64,000 nucleotides of DNA, from NCBI GenBank assembly GCA_009760855.2, contig WPIO01000019.1, positions 496,001 through 560,000 of the forward strand. Reading direction: 5' to 3'. This document shows, in pieces, positions 13,870 through 27,400 of this stretch. The notes under the pieces are model-generated. The model did no database searches and was not told the DNA's origin. It worked only from the letters and a program-made list of their open reading frames with translations. This DNA comes from Cristatella mucedo (taxonomy: Eukaryota > Bryozoa > Phylactolaemata > Cristatellidae). Both the position numbers and the translations under genes were made by a program. Every line of letters starts with the position of its first letter. Position 1 is the first letter of the stretch.

Positions 13870-15900
13870 TAGTATGCCTGCAAATGACTCATTATAAGAA
13901 TATTATATGGCTAGAACTCGGCTTTCTGCTGTTGTTATTGCTGCTGCTGGCGTGGCTTACCAAGCTGCAACTAATACTCAACAGCCTCAGATGCCATGGC
14001 AACTCGATTTGACTAGATTCACCCCTACGGCATGCCTTAATGGCAGCCCTGCAGTTCTTTCTTTTCTGAGAATCAAATGCAGCCTGTCATTTAATGCATC
14101 TGCTGTTGCCAGCAGACCTGCTGGTACAAGTTCTGACAAAGCTGTGTATGCGCAGCCTATGGATCCAGCTGTTTGTCACTGAACCTGATTCAGACAATGG
14201 AGCAGTTTGGCTAGCCCAGTTTGCAAGCTGATAAAGTGGTGCCAATATGGCTACTTAATAACTCCGAAGAGGCCTGTGCCTCCCCTCTCGACCCTCTGTC
14301 TCAGCTCTCAATTTACATGCCGAAGGAAAGCTCTGCTTATTCCAGACCACGAGCAGCAGTGCCATCGGCCAACAGAATTGTGTTTGTTCTGGATGGGCAC
14401 AAAGTGGCTGCATTTTGGAAAAGTAAACGGTCGTGCAACGTCTCTGAGTACCATTGAACTTCGAGGAAGGTTACCCCTGGTTCGATGCTTACTGAGGCAC
14501 CTGAGTCTACGGTTATCGATTTCCTTAATGGCTTTGAATTTCTATTGGATTCAACACTAGAAAAATGAGTCATTGGCTCTCGAAGAGGCTTGGTATCTCG
14601 CCGCTTTGCAGGGTTGTACTTAACAAAGCATATGAAAGCTGTAGACGCTACTTGCACTGAAGCCATGGCGGTTTGAATAGTTGAACAGTCAGATAGATGG
14701 CAGATTGTTCTATGCAGTCTTATGAGATAAGCAGGTTTGGTTGCCTGCGAGGTCCTTACATCGGCTAGTGGCTATATCTGGTAGTTGGCAGACTTGGAAG
14801 ACTTGAACCTTCTTACAGAAGGTGTGAACATAGCATAATTGCAAAGGGTTCATGTAGTTATAGCATGCTAGGCACTCAATAAAGGAGATCGGCTGCAATC
14901 AACAGCTCCTGGCAACACCTGTACCATGCCATGAAGTCGTTTTCGTTGGGTATCGTAGGTGCTGCTCCCTGTTGTAACGACAGTGCTGTTTACAGGCTGT
15001 TAATAACTTTCCATTGCCAGAGGCTCGGATGCGATCAGCATATCCTTTTGATGCAGAGCAGGTGGTTAAAGCAAAGGGGCCTGTGAGATGCCACAAGGGT
15101 TTCGTTCAATTTATATCGATATACCATATACATACTACACGTAGTATGGACTATGTACTCCGCATACACCAATCCACGGCTTTTGGCTAAGCCTGATTTC
15201 TTAGGCTTTTTACGATTGGATTACACTCCAAAACATAGATCTACTTTGGACTTAGTCCCGAGAGACCTGAGCTAAGGAGGAAGAGTGTAGCATTAAGCAT
15301 TTTTCCAAGAGATGTAGCTTTGAGACTACTTGCATAGCAACGAATAAGTCAGAGGACCGACTCAGACACTGCATCACGTGCCTCTTCAGGGTATTCTGTG
15401 GTTTGCTGCTCTCTGTGGGACGTCATCACTTCCCTCTCTCATAGGCCTGAGCAATTCCATATTTAGTCTCTTAAGATTCTAGGCTTAAGACTGTGTTGCC
15501 GATTGGTTAATTGACAAGAAGGGTTTCTGTGCTGCAAGGGAAGCATAACTCAGTGTCCTTTCGAGGATTAGTCATGCTTGATTGCAACAGCAGGGTGGGG
15601 GAGCAGGACTGCTTTACAGCCTGGTCAGATCAAGTAATGTGATCTTCAGCCAGTGCATACAGAGGAGCCCAAAACTTAACATGTTTGGAAAGCTTGCGAG
15701 TTTTATTGATTCGCGAGACTTTTTTTAGCGCATCCTAGAGGGATCTAGGCACTTGCACCCTACGATCGATTGGGCTTCGGCTACTCGAGAATCGGCACGA
15801 AGTCTGGGCACCCCTTTTCCAGTGTGACCAATAAGTAGACGACCCCTTTAGCTCCAGAGTCAAGCCTCCGAATTTCAGTTACAAAGCAAGTATCTCGGCC
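13870..15900. other. unassigned stretch; weak hint of a decayed retroelement on the - strand
   Basis: There are several 60-117-codon frames on both strands, none with a clear family match. The minus-strand frame 14666-14337 contains ITVDSGASVSI and later LLADGTA, an order that recalls retroelement aspartic proteases. The minus frame 15096-14899 has CKQHCRYNREQH, which could be a ruined zinc knuckle. Neither is strong enough to call. Confidence 0.25.
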
Positions 15901-15904
15901 TGCT

Positions 15905-16560
15905 TAGACTTGAATACCACATCCAAGTTGGTCCATGAATTTGCGACACCCGGCTCGACTTTTGTAACTCACTAATCCTGCCTCAACCGGTAAGTCTATA
16001 AGGTGCCTATCAGTTGGCATACAACTCTGCAGATGTGTTTTATGTCGTGAACGTCAAAATTACCACATTACAACACTCCCCACTGCCTTGCACTGGCTCC
16101 CACATAGCAGAATATTGACTTACAGGTTTTTTCACTCACGTTTAGGTCTCTTTGTTCTGTTGTACTGACCTACCTATCCGAATTACTTACTAACTTTGGC
16201 TGGGGATTGTACCACCTTCTCTTCTGATTTATGTCGCTTAGTCGTGCCTCTAACCAACCTAAAATCCTTTTGAGACTGTGCCTATAATTCGTTTGCTGTC
16301 AAAGCCTGGAACTCACTCCCATCCGACGACCCGATATACCCAGACTTGATGACTTTCATAGACAAGCGAAAAACTCTGTTTCTCACAGCATTTGCTTGGT
16401 CCGTGTAAATAGTCTTTTTTTGCACTTTACATGCTGACACTGTGCATGTTATCACTCACCAATTGACATGCTTCATTTGCAGCATATTTCAAGTGCCGGT
16501 GAGATTCTCACCTCTTAGGATTATATACAAATGTCTTGCCCTTATTATTATCATTTTCTA
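15905..16560 (+). mobile_element. old L2-like LINE 3' fragment (copy 5)
   Basis: TTGGTCCATGAATTTGCGAC, AAAGCCTGGAACTCACTCCC and GTGCTGACACTGTGCATG-like words align in order with copies 2 and 9. The tail is poorly kept. Many stops are present. Confidence 0.7.
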
Positions 16561-16865
16561 TTGTGCAAACGTGAAGCAGGAAAATTAAGTGTTCCATGTC
16601 GACCATACCGCTCAAGAAATGAAGCACATTAGGCTTCTTGTGCAAGTGGATCTTAGTGGATCTTAGGTGCACACACTTTGTGACCTAGGCCGTGGGTTAA
16701 AGTCCTGCTGCTGCAGGCAATTTTATATTGCCTAATGCTAGCAGGTGCAGCGGATCTTTACTTTTGTGTGTGTACACTCGTCAGATTGTCTATTGGCTTC
16801 CAATTGTGTATCGAATGCCGCCTTGGCTTTTTTGAATGTGCTATAGATGAGTGTCTCCTTCGTAA

Positions 16866-16945
16866 TAATAATAATAATAATGCACTTGATAAAGCACCCT
16901 CAGAGAACTCAATCTCTTTCTAGGCGCTTCACATTTGCTGGCAAC
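16866..16945 (-). mobile_element. L2-like LINE 3' tail fragment
   Basis: AATAATAATAAT is followed by TGCACTTGATAAAGCACCCT and CTAGGCGCTTCACATTTGC, the reverse complement of the LINE 3' terminus. Only the tail remains. Confidence 0.8.
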
Positions 16946-18060
16946 CACTTAGTCTTTGTGGCTTTGTAGAGGTACAGGCAGAGTTCCACGACATGACATT
17001 ACATTACACAATATTTTTATCACCCGTGCTCTACAGATTCGTATGCATAATGGGCAATCGAGGCAAACAAGACACAAGAAAATGTGTTTTGGGCCAACTG
17101 GGTTGTGCTAATACAATATGACATCAGAACTACTTAGTAGGCATAACATAGAGTGCTATAGGGTTTTAAAAACATGTTTATGGCAGGCACAGTTCTGTTT
17201 TGCTAGTAATGTGGTGCTTTTAACCTCACAATGCTGTTCAACTGCAAATTTTGGTGTCTAGCCGGGATTCTGATTTGAGTAAAACCGTGTAAATGACACA
17301 AGCTCAAGAAAATCTGCTCAGCAAAAGCTCTGAAGCCCTCTTAAAAATTATCATTTACTTGATTTATTTCATATCTTTGCACTTTAAGGGTTAGTAAAAC
17401 TCTTGAAAAAAATTGTAAAGCCTTCAGCTCTATACCAAAGACATGTCACCTGGAGGCCTGTTCCAGCACACTAAGACGAAATTCGTTCCTCTAATTGGAA
17501 AGCCTTCTGATGGACACTGAATGTGTTCTTCTCTGCAAGCCTCTTTAAATGTGTCAAAAAGAATTGCAGACTTTGGAACTCTAAAACACAACCTCCACTT
17601 TTATAAGTGACAACTCTGCTGGAAACTGACACTGATCGCACAGGTACTATTTTTACTACTTTTACAGGTACTACTTTTACTATGCACTACTTTTGCAGCC
17701 TTTCTAGCACTTTCTGAAAAATCGTTGCTCTTTGGTAGATAGAGAGCCACCTTGAGTCTGCTTGTACAACAAGAGTCTAGACCCAGTGTGTACACACTTC
17801 ATAATTAATAATTGTACCGTCTAAATTCTTAATCATGCTGTTCCCCTCCAAGTAACCTTGCTTACCACCCCAGATGTCTGACTGGCTTTTGTCGCCAGGG
17901 GGGCTAGATATACAATGCATTCAGCTCTCATTTTGCCTCACTTCGGTCCCATGCTAGAGCCCCCAGGCACGAACTGGCTGATTGCTACCGTCCATAATCG
18001 TTTTTAAAATTCTTAGTACCCAGAGGTCAGTGCTATTTAGCACACCGCAAAGCTGATTAA
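16946..18060. other. mostly unassigned sequence
   Basis: There is no recognisable gene. A few words (for example 17260-17640) may be very old LINE remains. The next clear feature is the LINE tail at 18070. Confidence 0.4.
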
Positions 18061-18069
18061 TATCAGAAA

Positions 18070-18142
18070 ATATATAGTGTCTTGAAAGAGATTGAGTTAT
18101 CTGAGAGTGCTATATCAAATGCATTATTATTATTAATTTTTT
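18070..18142 (+). mobile_element. L2-like LINE 3' tail fragment
   Basis: TGTCTTGAAAGAGATTGAGT is followed by ATCTGAGAGTGCTATATC and AAATGCATTATTATTATT, a diverged copy of the LINE 3' terminus. Upstream sequence may be older LINE remains. Confidence 0.75.
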
Positions 18143-18467
18143 AGCAATTCTTATGCTGATAAAACTCCCAAGAAACGAACTTGGTGCTGGAGCTCTGATG
18201 GAATGTGGCACGAAATGCCTTTTTATCGTTTGTCTTGACTTGATGGCAGGCCACCTTTTTGAAGACAAACCGTGAAACTTTGCATCAAAGGTGCACCCCC
18301 CATCAGGCCTTGCTAGCCATTCCTTCAGGAAAATTCTTTAGGTTTTTGTTTTAAAAAAAATGGTAGCCTTTTGGAAAGAGGCTCTTAATCTGTCTGCCAA
18401 AAATGGGCTTTTTATTCCCTTAAAATTCTTTCATTTTAATTGCAGGATAAGTCTGAATGTGTGCTTA

Positions 18468-18658
<191 letters not shown>

Positions 18659-18659
18659 C

Positions 18660-19955
18660 CACCGGAAAGCTAGACTTTGTCTAAAAAGAGACACGTCTCT
18701 CTGTCCTAGAGCCTGACCTAGAGCTCTGTTCTAGAGCTCTGTCCCACAGCTCTACTCCATAGTCTACCTGCTTATGCTATTACAGCTCTAAAGGTTGGTA
18801 GCTTTCCTTTGAAGAAGCAGCCTGAAGGCCGATGCCAAAGGCATCGTGAAAAAAGGCCCATGATCCCCTTAAATGCACAAGTGAATGGTTATTTCAAATT
18901 TTCTTAAAGTAAAAAAGCCGAGTGCATCAGGAGAGCTTCCTGGAAGCCACAAAAACAGAATGTGCAGCCTTATATGAAGTGACTGTAGTTTTTCGACAAC
19001 GTGGTCTGCTTGACACGCTGTCTTAGACATGTTTATAAACAATTTATCTCCTCATGAAGCCTACAACTTGGATTTCACCTTAGTGCATGATGATGCAACC
19101 TCAAGAAACTGACATCGACCAGGCAAAGAATGAATACAAGCCATGGTAGCATGGTTTTTAATCACATAAACAAAATTATGGTAGATTATTGATGGAGAAA
19201 TGTCTCAAATCTTCAAGCCGAAGGCATACTGCCCTATGGGATTCTACAATGGCTCTTTGAGGGGAAATGTAGCCTTTTCCGAGGGACTGGAAGGGGTTAT
19301 CAAGCCTCGGGAAGTGGAGGCTGAGGTGTACAGGTGTACATTGCCGATGTGGAGAGTTTGAAAGACTGTAATATTGGTCTGGGGATCCCAGCCTCGCTCC
19401 TTCAGCAAAACCTTGTGCTGCATTAGCACTCCTCCATATGCTCTTGGTTTGCTGCGGCTGCAGCCGCCACCCTAAATGCTGCTGCCGTGAGAAGTGGCAG
19501 CACCCCCACCCCAGTGCAGGCTGTCTCAGGGAGAACAGCTGTCGGTTGGTGCTGCTGCCAGCAGATTGCAGCATTGTAATGCATTCAGCCAAGAGCGAAT
19601 GCCTGCATAAACTTGCTTACAATCAGGGCTGCTACTGGGCTGCTAACTCACTGATAAGCATCTGCTGAGCACCAAGGAACATCAGCTGATGCCTACACCC
19701 CGCAGTTATGAGGCCGGCAAGAAACTGTGAAGCAACGGATCCAGCCAGCGCCAGGCTGAAATATGTTACCGACGTCCTGTAGCCCTACTTTCGTCATGCT
19801 TATCAGGCCCGGGGCAGAGGGGCACGGTGTCTGCTGACAGCCACGGCTTGATTGCCTGCTCACGCAGCTGGCCCTGTAGGCTAACTCTTGTGGGTCGACA
19901 CTAAATCACTTGCTTGTGGAACTCAGGAAGGACTGCAGCTAATTGGATAATTCCA
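18660..19955. other. stretch without a recognised gene
   Basis: The longest frame (- strand, 19592-19176, 138 codons) has no motif I recognise and no homologous repeat in the window. I leave it uncalled. Confidence 0.4.
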
Positions 19956-20943
19956 ATAAGGATAATAATAAGAATAAGAATACATTTGTTTTGTGCCCGT
20001 TGATAACTCAATCTCTTCCTAGGCATGTCATGTGTGCCCTAAAAGAAGCATTGATCAAATGATTAGTGGTAACCTGCACAATGTCAACAGGCATAGCACA
20101 GCTAGAGGTGACATGCACAGTGTCAACATGTAAAATAAGGTTAGTGGTAGCATGTATATTGTCAGCACCTATAAGCACACAAAGGACGAATCACAAGGAC
20201 CCACTACATGCTCTTAATACATGGGTGCGTTTTAAGCTTCTTTAAAAATGTTGTCAAGTCAGGGGATGTCGTGACCTCGATCGAGAGTGAGGTTCCAGGC
20301 TTCAGGAGCTAACGAACTAAAGTCACATTCTTTAAAGAATTTGAACCTCCTATGAGGTATAGCTATGCGATTTGAGTCAGACAAGCAGGTGGTACGATGC
20401 CTAGCCTCGTAGAAGAAGAGTTCTGATAAGTATTCTGGAGCTAGAGAATGAAGAGACCAAAAAGTAAGAAACAGAACCTTAAAGTCGATAGGCTGCTTGA
20501 TTGAGACCCAGTCATGTCGGCAAGAAGTGGTGTGATGTGGCAACCGGGCTTCTCATGACAAACGAGCCTAGCTGCAGAGCTTTTCACCAACTGTAAGTGA
20601 TTGGTTGCACAGGCCGGTAGAGCAGCAAGCAGTGAGTTACAGAAGTCGAATCAGAATGTCACAAATGCACAGACAAAATTGGATGCAGTATCCGTCTAAG
20701 CAAGTCCAAATTTTAGCGATATCGTGTAGATGAAAGTAGACACATGGATAGTCGTGCTGATGTAGTCATCTAGTGAAAGGTAACTTTAGAGCAGGACACA
20801 TAGATTTCCTGTAGATGCAACAGCAGATATACTGGCAGAGCTGATTGCGAGCATCTATTTCCAATTTCGGAGTCATACTTGGTTTGTCCATAGCTATTAA
20901 GTTGGTTTAATCGTCGTTTAATTTGAGAAAATTTGCTGCCATT

Positions 20944-21200
20944 GTTGTGTAACAGTGGCTCGGTGGCTGCTGTTCTAGTGTAGTGGTAAATGAGACTTCA
21001 ACTTAATTACTCAACGCCTACATATACATGAGAGCTCGATTAATCGCAGCAGCCGACACGAGATACAACATGCATTAGTGGCTTACCCACTGCTGTGAGT
21101 CAATGGCTTAACTATTGGCCTCGGTGAGGCATGTGCATTAGTGTCAGACTGCTTCAGTAATTACAACAGCAGAAGCTGCTGGCACACACAACACCATCAC
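20944..21200. mobile_element. 255-bp unknown insertion inside LINE copy 8
   Basis: Copy 1 reads TTTGCTGCCATCCATGATCG with no interruption, while copy 8 has about 255 extra bases between TTTGCTGCCAT and CAGATGTAAGCAATGC. The ends TTGTTGTGTAACAGTG and CACACACAACACCATCACTG are partly inverted copies, as in a small MITE. No coding capacity is visible. Confidence 0.4.
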
Positions 21201-21756
21201 TGTACAGATGTAAGCAATGCATACAGCAAGGGAATTGAGAGAATTTGACTTGCTAGTGGGCTGAGACATTTCAATGAAAAGGTATAACTGAGCATCATCT
21301 GCATAGAAGTGAAAGTCTAGAGTGGTCTTGGCGATCACGTCGGCAGAAGGAAGTATAAACTGTGGGAAAACAGCAGACCAAAGCACACCTTCCCGAGGTA
21401 CCCCATTCTTCAGTAGCTGCTTGGGTGATCTTGGTCTGTTTACATCCTTACTTTGGAGTGTTCCCCTGAGACAGGATCTGAACCATTGCAGTTCAGTGTC
21501 AGTTATGCCCAGGCGAGATGGAAATAGTTCGAGAGGGACCCGGTGATCGATAGTGTCAAACGCTGCCAAAAGATCAAGCAGGACAAGCTGAAAGGCTACT
21601 CAAGTCCACATTTCTCTCAGAAGATCGGTATAGACCCGAAGAATGCTGACTCTGTGGAGTGATTAGCACTAAAGGCAAACCGGAACTTACTTGGTAGGTT
21701 TGGTTTCAATGTAAGAGTTAAACTGGTCTGCCACAACTCTTTCCAGGGTCATTGAT

Positions 21757-22384
21757 TTCAGACTTGTCTGTCGTGAGCGTCGCAGTTGCCACATTACTCC
21801 ACTTCTCACCGACCTGCACTGGCTACCAGTCAAGCAACGGATTGACTTCAAGGTTTTGTCACTCACTTTTAGGTCCCTTCATTCTATGGCTCCAGCCTAT
21901 CTGTCAGATATACTACCCCATCAGGTCAAGCATCGTACCATCTGCTTTTTGGAATCCAACAGCCTAGAAATACCACGTACAAACCTTAAATCCTTTGAAG
22001 ACCATGCATTTAGTTCGTATGCTCCCAAAGCCTGGAACTCCCTCCCGACCTGCATCAGAACATCCCCTGACCTGACCACATTTAAAAGGAACCTAAAAAC
22101 ACACCTATTTAGGACAGCATTTAGCGGGTCCCTGTGATTCGTCCATGATGTGCTTATTCGTGCTGACACTGTGCATGCTGCCACTAACCACATTTGCATG
22201 CTGACCCTGTGCATGTCACGCCTAACCATATTATTCATTTTGTTTGTTTTTCAAGCATGATTTTACTTACCATTCAATTGCATTTCACTTTGCAGCAAAT
22301 GTAAAGCGCCTAGAGAGAGATTAAGTTCTCCGAGGGCGCTTTATCAAGTGAATTATTATTATTATTATTATTATTATTATTGAT
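21757..22384 (+). mobile_element. L2-like LINE copy 9, young 3' fragment nested in copy 8
   Basis: A 5'-truncated copy on the + strand sits inside the minus-strand copy 8. A frame at 21856-22137 encodes the intact C-terminus from MSLTFRSLHSMAPAYLSDIL to FRTAFSGSL, very close to copy 1. The 3' UTR and tail end in (ATT)n. The six bases ATTGAT occur at both borders (21751-21756 and 22379-22384), consistent with a short target duplication. Confidence 0.88.
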
Positions 22385-24089
22385 AGGAACAGTAGAAAGA
22401 AAGGTTGGCAGAAGCTTCTCAAGTTCTAGAGGTCTAGTATTTTTTCTTAATTCTTGGCCTAACAAAAACCTTTTTGAAAGTTGCAGGCACGTGACCTAAG
22501 GCTAAGGACATATTTATTATGTTAGTTATGCATGGCAGCAGCAGAGCAATGTATAGTCGAAGTTAGACAGTGGGAATAGGGTCTAGAGGACTCTCAGTCT
22601 TCGTTGTCTGGGAGATTAGTTTCAGGATGGGGTCACTCGTGGCCATCTTGAACATAAATATTGAAGTTCTCCATGGAATTGAGGAGAGGAGTCCCACGGT
22701 GTTGTTATTGAGAAACATCAGTCTAGTGGGGATTCTGCTACCTTAGGGATGGACTCTCCGATCTTGTCTATCTTGCTAACAAAGAAGCTCGAGAAACGAT
22801 CAGCTAGATCACCGAAAGGAACATTAGGTAAGAAAATTACCTGTGAGTGGTTGAAGAAATGGTTGCATTTTTGGATTGTGCACCAATATAGAAGCTAGAC
22901 CTAGCCTTTTCTAGGATCGATTGGCATGATCTACTGCAGTCTGCATATGCCTGAAGGCAGACAGTCAGTCCTGATCTTTTTTAGGCTTGCTCAAGCTTGA
23001 GTTTAGTAGACCTAGCCAGTTCAATGTCTGTGTTAAACGATTGGCCATCAAGGGGAGGGTGCATAATTCGCTTTGTCAGAGGTGAAGACTTGTTAAACGT
23101 CAGCTAATGGCGTGTTCTAGCATTATATAAATGATGACCTGTCAAAATGGGGATCGAGCAGCAGGTGCAAAGAAGATATTTTCACACTGACAGCATATAT
23201 TTCAAGGGTCTTGAGGTTTCACGATTCACATATGATTTTGGATGCAGAGGAGGGCAAGCTCTGTAGACAAAATGAGATCTGCATGTGGTCAAGTGAACAG
23301 AGTTTGGTATTAATAGGGGATGGTAGCATACACTTGGAGGAGAATATTTTATCGAGTAAGTGACCCTTATTGTGAGTGGGGGTCATGCACATGAGCCATA
23401 GGAAAATGAGTCAGTAAGGCCACAAGTTTGGCATTCAGGCATCAGTTAAGTTTTCAACATTAATTTTAAAATCACCCATTACAAGGAAAGATCAATTGCT
23501 TGCCACATAATCAAACTGAGATAGAAGAAATCTGAGATAAAGGATAACTTGGTACCTGGGTCCATGCAAAAACTGCAACAATTGGCAGCTTGTTGTTGGA
23601 GCGACTCAAAACAAGAGATTCAAATGACTGCATCCAGGGAATGCAAACGGTTTGATATTAATAGCATCAAAACACATATAATTACAAAATGATAAGACTA
23701 ACTTAATACGTAGAGGCAAATATAGTGTCACTTAGAAACTGGTAAGCCCGACCATTAAAATGAGCTCAACCAGTATCTCTCTTGTAGCCTCTGTACAGAA
23801 TTTGCATTTCCTGTTCTCAATTACCTTTTGTTAGGGAACCACATCAGCTCCACGATAAAGCATGCATAGTTAGAACTACCTAGTATCGCAAAAAGGGTCT
23901 GATGTGCAAGATCAAGAACATCATGAGATATTTAGTGTAATTGTACAATTCTAATTTAGACTCCTGCCCTTGCAATAAGATGTTTATAGATGGTAGAAAT
24001 TATGGGGCTGTGGACGTTGCAGAAGCCACACCACTTAAACCCACACTAGTATCATGTCGACTTCCAATTAATTTCTCCCAGTTTTTATC

Positions 24090-24445
24090 TTGTCAGTCTT
24101 TCAGACTCCTTAGCTGAGATACTTATTCTGGCCTCTACTCACAGTCTCATTCTTCTACTGCGATTGCCTGTCTGTGACACATCGGAGACTGTGCATTTAC
24201 TCCCGAGGTCCTGGATCTCTCTGCAGGCTGACTTCTTGGCATTCCCTGACGAAGTGATTCAAAGCAAAGCTAAAAGTCTACCTGTTCTTCCCAATATCTT
24301 CTTTGCTTATGCGAATCGTCCTTTATGTGCTTACGAGTGCTGGAATTGTGCGTGTTATCGTGACTAATTAGTTCAAATGCTTTACATTCAGCCTAAGTGA
24401 AGTGCATAGAAATAGATCTGTTCTCTTAGGGTGCTATACAAGTGC
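24090..24445 (+). mobile_element. old L2-like LINE 3' fragment
   Basis: It shows diverged CAGTCTTTCAGACTCCTTAG-like sequence, a late RT region, and a tail AAGTGCATAGAAATAGATCT then GTTCTCTTAGGGTGCTATAC. There are no intact frames. Confidence 0.55.
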
Positions 24446-24449
24446 TTAA

Positions 24450-27400
24450 GAGCACGAATGGCTTGGCTTTTGGTTTGCAATCGGAAGCCAGCTTAATTCA
24501 CACTCACATGTCATGGAAGGATGATGCCTGAAGACCGCACAGTGGGAGCATTGAAGTAGGCAGTAGGAAACACTGGATGGCTGGAAAAGGGATTCAAGAG
24601 TCGGCAGCATGGAAACACCAATGGCAGCATTTTCGTGCGAAAACCGTGTAGGTAAGCTTAAGAGTTTGAGACCTGAAGAAGTAAAAGCTTTTGCTGCCAA
24701 CTGTTCGGCCACAAAAGCAAAGGACAGCTAGCCTATTACCCTAAGAATACCACTGGCATAGTGTGGCTGACACTGTTACAGCTGTGCAACCACGAACAAT
24801 AATGTCAAGACAGTCCTAGCAAGACTTAAAGGTCATGCAGAGAACTTTGTTTCACTGAGAGTGTTTGCAGTATCTATGACATTGGTGACATGGAATTGGG
24901 TCTCTTATGAGTAAGGACTTACGGACATATTTTGGCTGCCATGTGGAAGCAGGACTGCAAGGATTTAATCAAGTGGGTCTTTTCATGGTGCTCTCAAGAC
25001 CGACACCCAACAGTCAGTCTGGTTAGTTTCAAAGAGCTAGTCATACAGCTATGCTACTCTGCTTCACATTATGACTGCTGTTGCTCAGTGGTACGGAGGA
25101 ATGCTGGGAGGAACCGCCGAGTGATTCACAAGCGACCTGGTCCACAATCACTGAGTAGGATGGGGCCAGTGTTGCCAGCTTGGCATTCAACATCGCTGGG
25201 GTGACTGCAACTCTCCTACTCACTTAACTGGCTAAAGAGTTGGACGCCTACAGTTTGATGTCGGTGCCAGTTTTCACCTGCATTTACAGACACTGGTGAC
25301 CCTGGGCCAGCTGTTTGCACGACCTGAGCTATGCCTTGTCCATCTCTGACATGCTGGAAGGTGGATTTGTTTTGCTGGCTCGAGTTCACCTTTACAGCCC
25401 AGTGCTGGCTGAGCCAGAGAGTGGTGCAGCTAGGAAGTCTGGGCCCAGGGGTCCTTAAAAGGGCAGGTCAATATATTCAATCTTGATATCAGGGCAGCAC
25501 GTCTGCTAGCTGCTCCGCTGGATGGCTGTATTGGACTCCACTCATCTAGCAGTCTGCACGAGAGCTGCCGGCAAGGTCCGAGCCTCTCAGCTGATCAGCC
25601 AGTGACTGCTGGCAGCTTCTATTCATTAGGCAGCAGCCAGCTAGCTGAATGACAGCTGGTTCAATATTCCTATGGCAACTGGAGGAGAGTGTAGTCTGTG
25701 GGGGGGGGAGGTGGTGGTCAGCTCACCGAGCTCACTTAGCCTAGTGGCAGCCGACAGGAACTGGCCTGCATGGATTTTAGAGCTGTTTGTACAGCTGGGC
25801 CTCTTTGTCTGACTCAGTCATTGCAACGAGCCTGTGCTGATCAGGGGGCCACTGAGACTAGAGTAATTAACAATCAGCAGGAGAGCCAGGGGAGGGGGTT
25901 TTGGAGCAGCTCAGCTGCCACCAAAAGCTGCTTATTCAGATCTTGTTTCAGCCGGCAGATGGCTATCCTGTATGAGTGGGCAGCAAAGATGTCTGGCTTG
26001 CCCTCAGGCAGATGAGTAAGGAGTCGATAGCCGAGCTAGACGGCATATGGGCGACCGGTCAGTGGCAATTCAGTCGAAGCCTGGAGCAAGACCAAGAGGG
26101 TGGCTGTGATTTCAAACGGCAGCAGCAGTAGCAGCAGCATTAGCAGCAGCAGCAAAAGCTCGGAGGCATGGCAAAGACATACACAGGTGGCACGAAACCA
26201 AATAAGCAGACTGCTGTTGCAGTGATTGCTACTGCTGCTGCTGCTTCTACTGCAGAAGCACCTACAGCATTACTTCAGCTTATTTTAGTGCAGCTGCAGC
26301 AGCATGCACTTGGTGGATCTGATGCTGCTCCTAATACTACTATCACAGGCACCACTACTGCTGCAGCAGTTGTAGGTTGTAACTGTGCTGATAATAGGCC
26401 AAGAGAGCTTCAGACAGGGTTAGCTGATCGCACTTGTCTGCCTGAGTTGTCATGCCTTTAAGTTAGATTAATGCCATTTACATCGCCTTACAGACAGCTT
26501 AACGTGCTACCTGCTCAGAAAACAGCACTGGTGCCGCTGGTAGCCAACAGCATATGCCACACACTATCTTTACTAAGCTGAGCCAGCATTTCCAAAGACA
26601 AGCAGGCAGGCTGGCCCCACTGCTGTTGACCCGACCTTGCATAGTGGCTGTTTCCCAACACAGAAGGCAGGGTGCTTATTGTTGACACTAGAGCCAACAG
26701 TGCCAATGCCAAAGACAAAAGCTGGCTGCAACAAAGAGGCTGGAGAACAATGTCATCTGGTCTAGTGGGTGGGGCCAAGGACCAACAAAGAGTGGGCAGT
26801 CTAGGCAAAGGGCTGCTGGCTGCTGCTGCTACAAGCCCATGGCCATAAGGTAACTGCAGCAGCCTGGCCTGGGCCCTAGCATACAGCATTCCACTTGTAA
26901 CTCGATCCTAGTGCTTCGATAAGCCCAGGCGCCTAAATACTCCAATGCCCGATGAGGCAGTGAACACATTGTACATGCATGTGCCATTCACACAGCAAGC
27001 AGGAGCGAATGCCTGTGTGGGCATGCATGCGTGAGTACATGCACGTGCCCACGAACAGGTCTGTTTGGTTAGCTATGCGGCTTGGCCTCTCAAGATCACT
27101 GGCTCTCTCATCTGTAGCTCCTTCTGCTGCCAGACAGTCTCTCAGGGGTCTTGGCTGCAAGCCATAGTTTTTTAGTGGACTGCTTTGCATGGAGCACCTT
27201 GCTACGTACACTGTATGACACTGCTGGGTGAAGCAGAGGTAGTATGAACGTGGTCGGTCACGTTCGTATTGTATTCTGTACTGCTAGCACTGTAGCTGCA
27301 CATACTAAACATTGTGGAAGGATTTTGTTCGACCAGGAGCACAAAAGACCAGCATGCACAGCATCTGCCCTCTGGCACTTTTGGTAATTTGATCAATTGT

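Larger units (their letters stand above)
19960..23840 (-). mobile_element. L2-like LINE copy 8, longest in the window (endonuclease to 3' tail), interrupted twice
   Basis: Read on the - strand from about 23840: endonuclease pieces including a QFDYVASN stretch and the MGDF motif (about 23480-23460), a decayed SDH region near 23290, the RT start, then AAFDTIDH (21569) and FHFYADDAQLYLF (about 21330-21290). The C-terminal region (LTFWSLHSLAPEYLSELF, about 20460) and the 3' tail near 19970 follow. Many stops and frameshifts make it inactive. It is interrupted by an opposite-strand LINE at 21757-22384 and by a 255-bp unknown insert near 20944-21200. The 5' limit is approximate. Confidence 0.8.

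Noticed and set aside
19176-19592. 138-codon minus-strand frame
   Set aside because: No recognisable motif, no splice context and no conserved neighbour; length is possible by chance in this GC-richer patch.
26168-26889. Ala/Thr-rich (+) and Leu-rich (-) frames
   Set aside because: Composition follows the GCT/CAG-rich DNA; no domain is visible.
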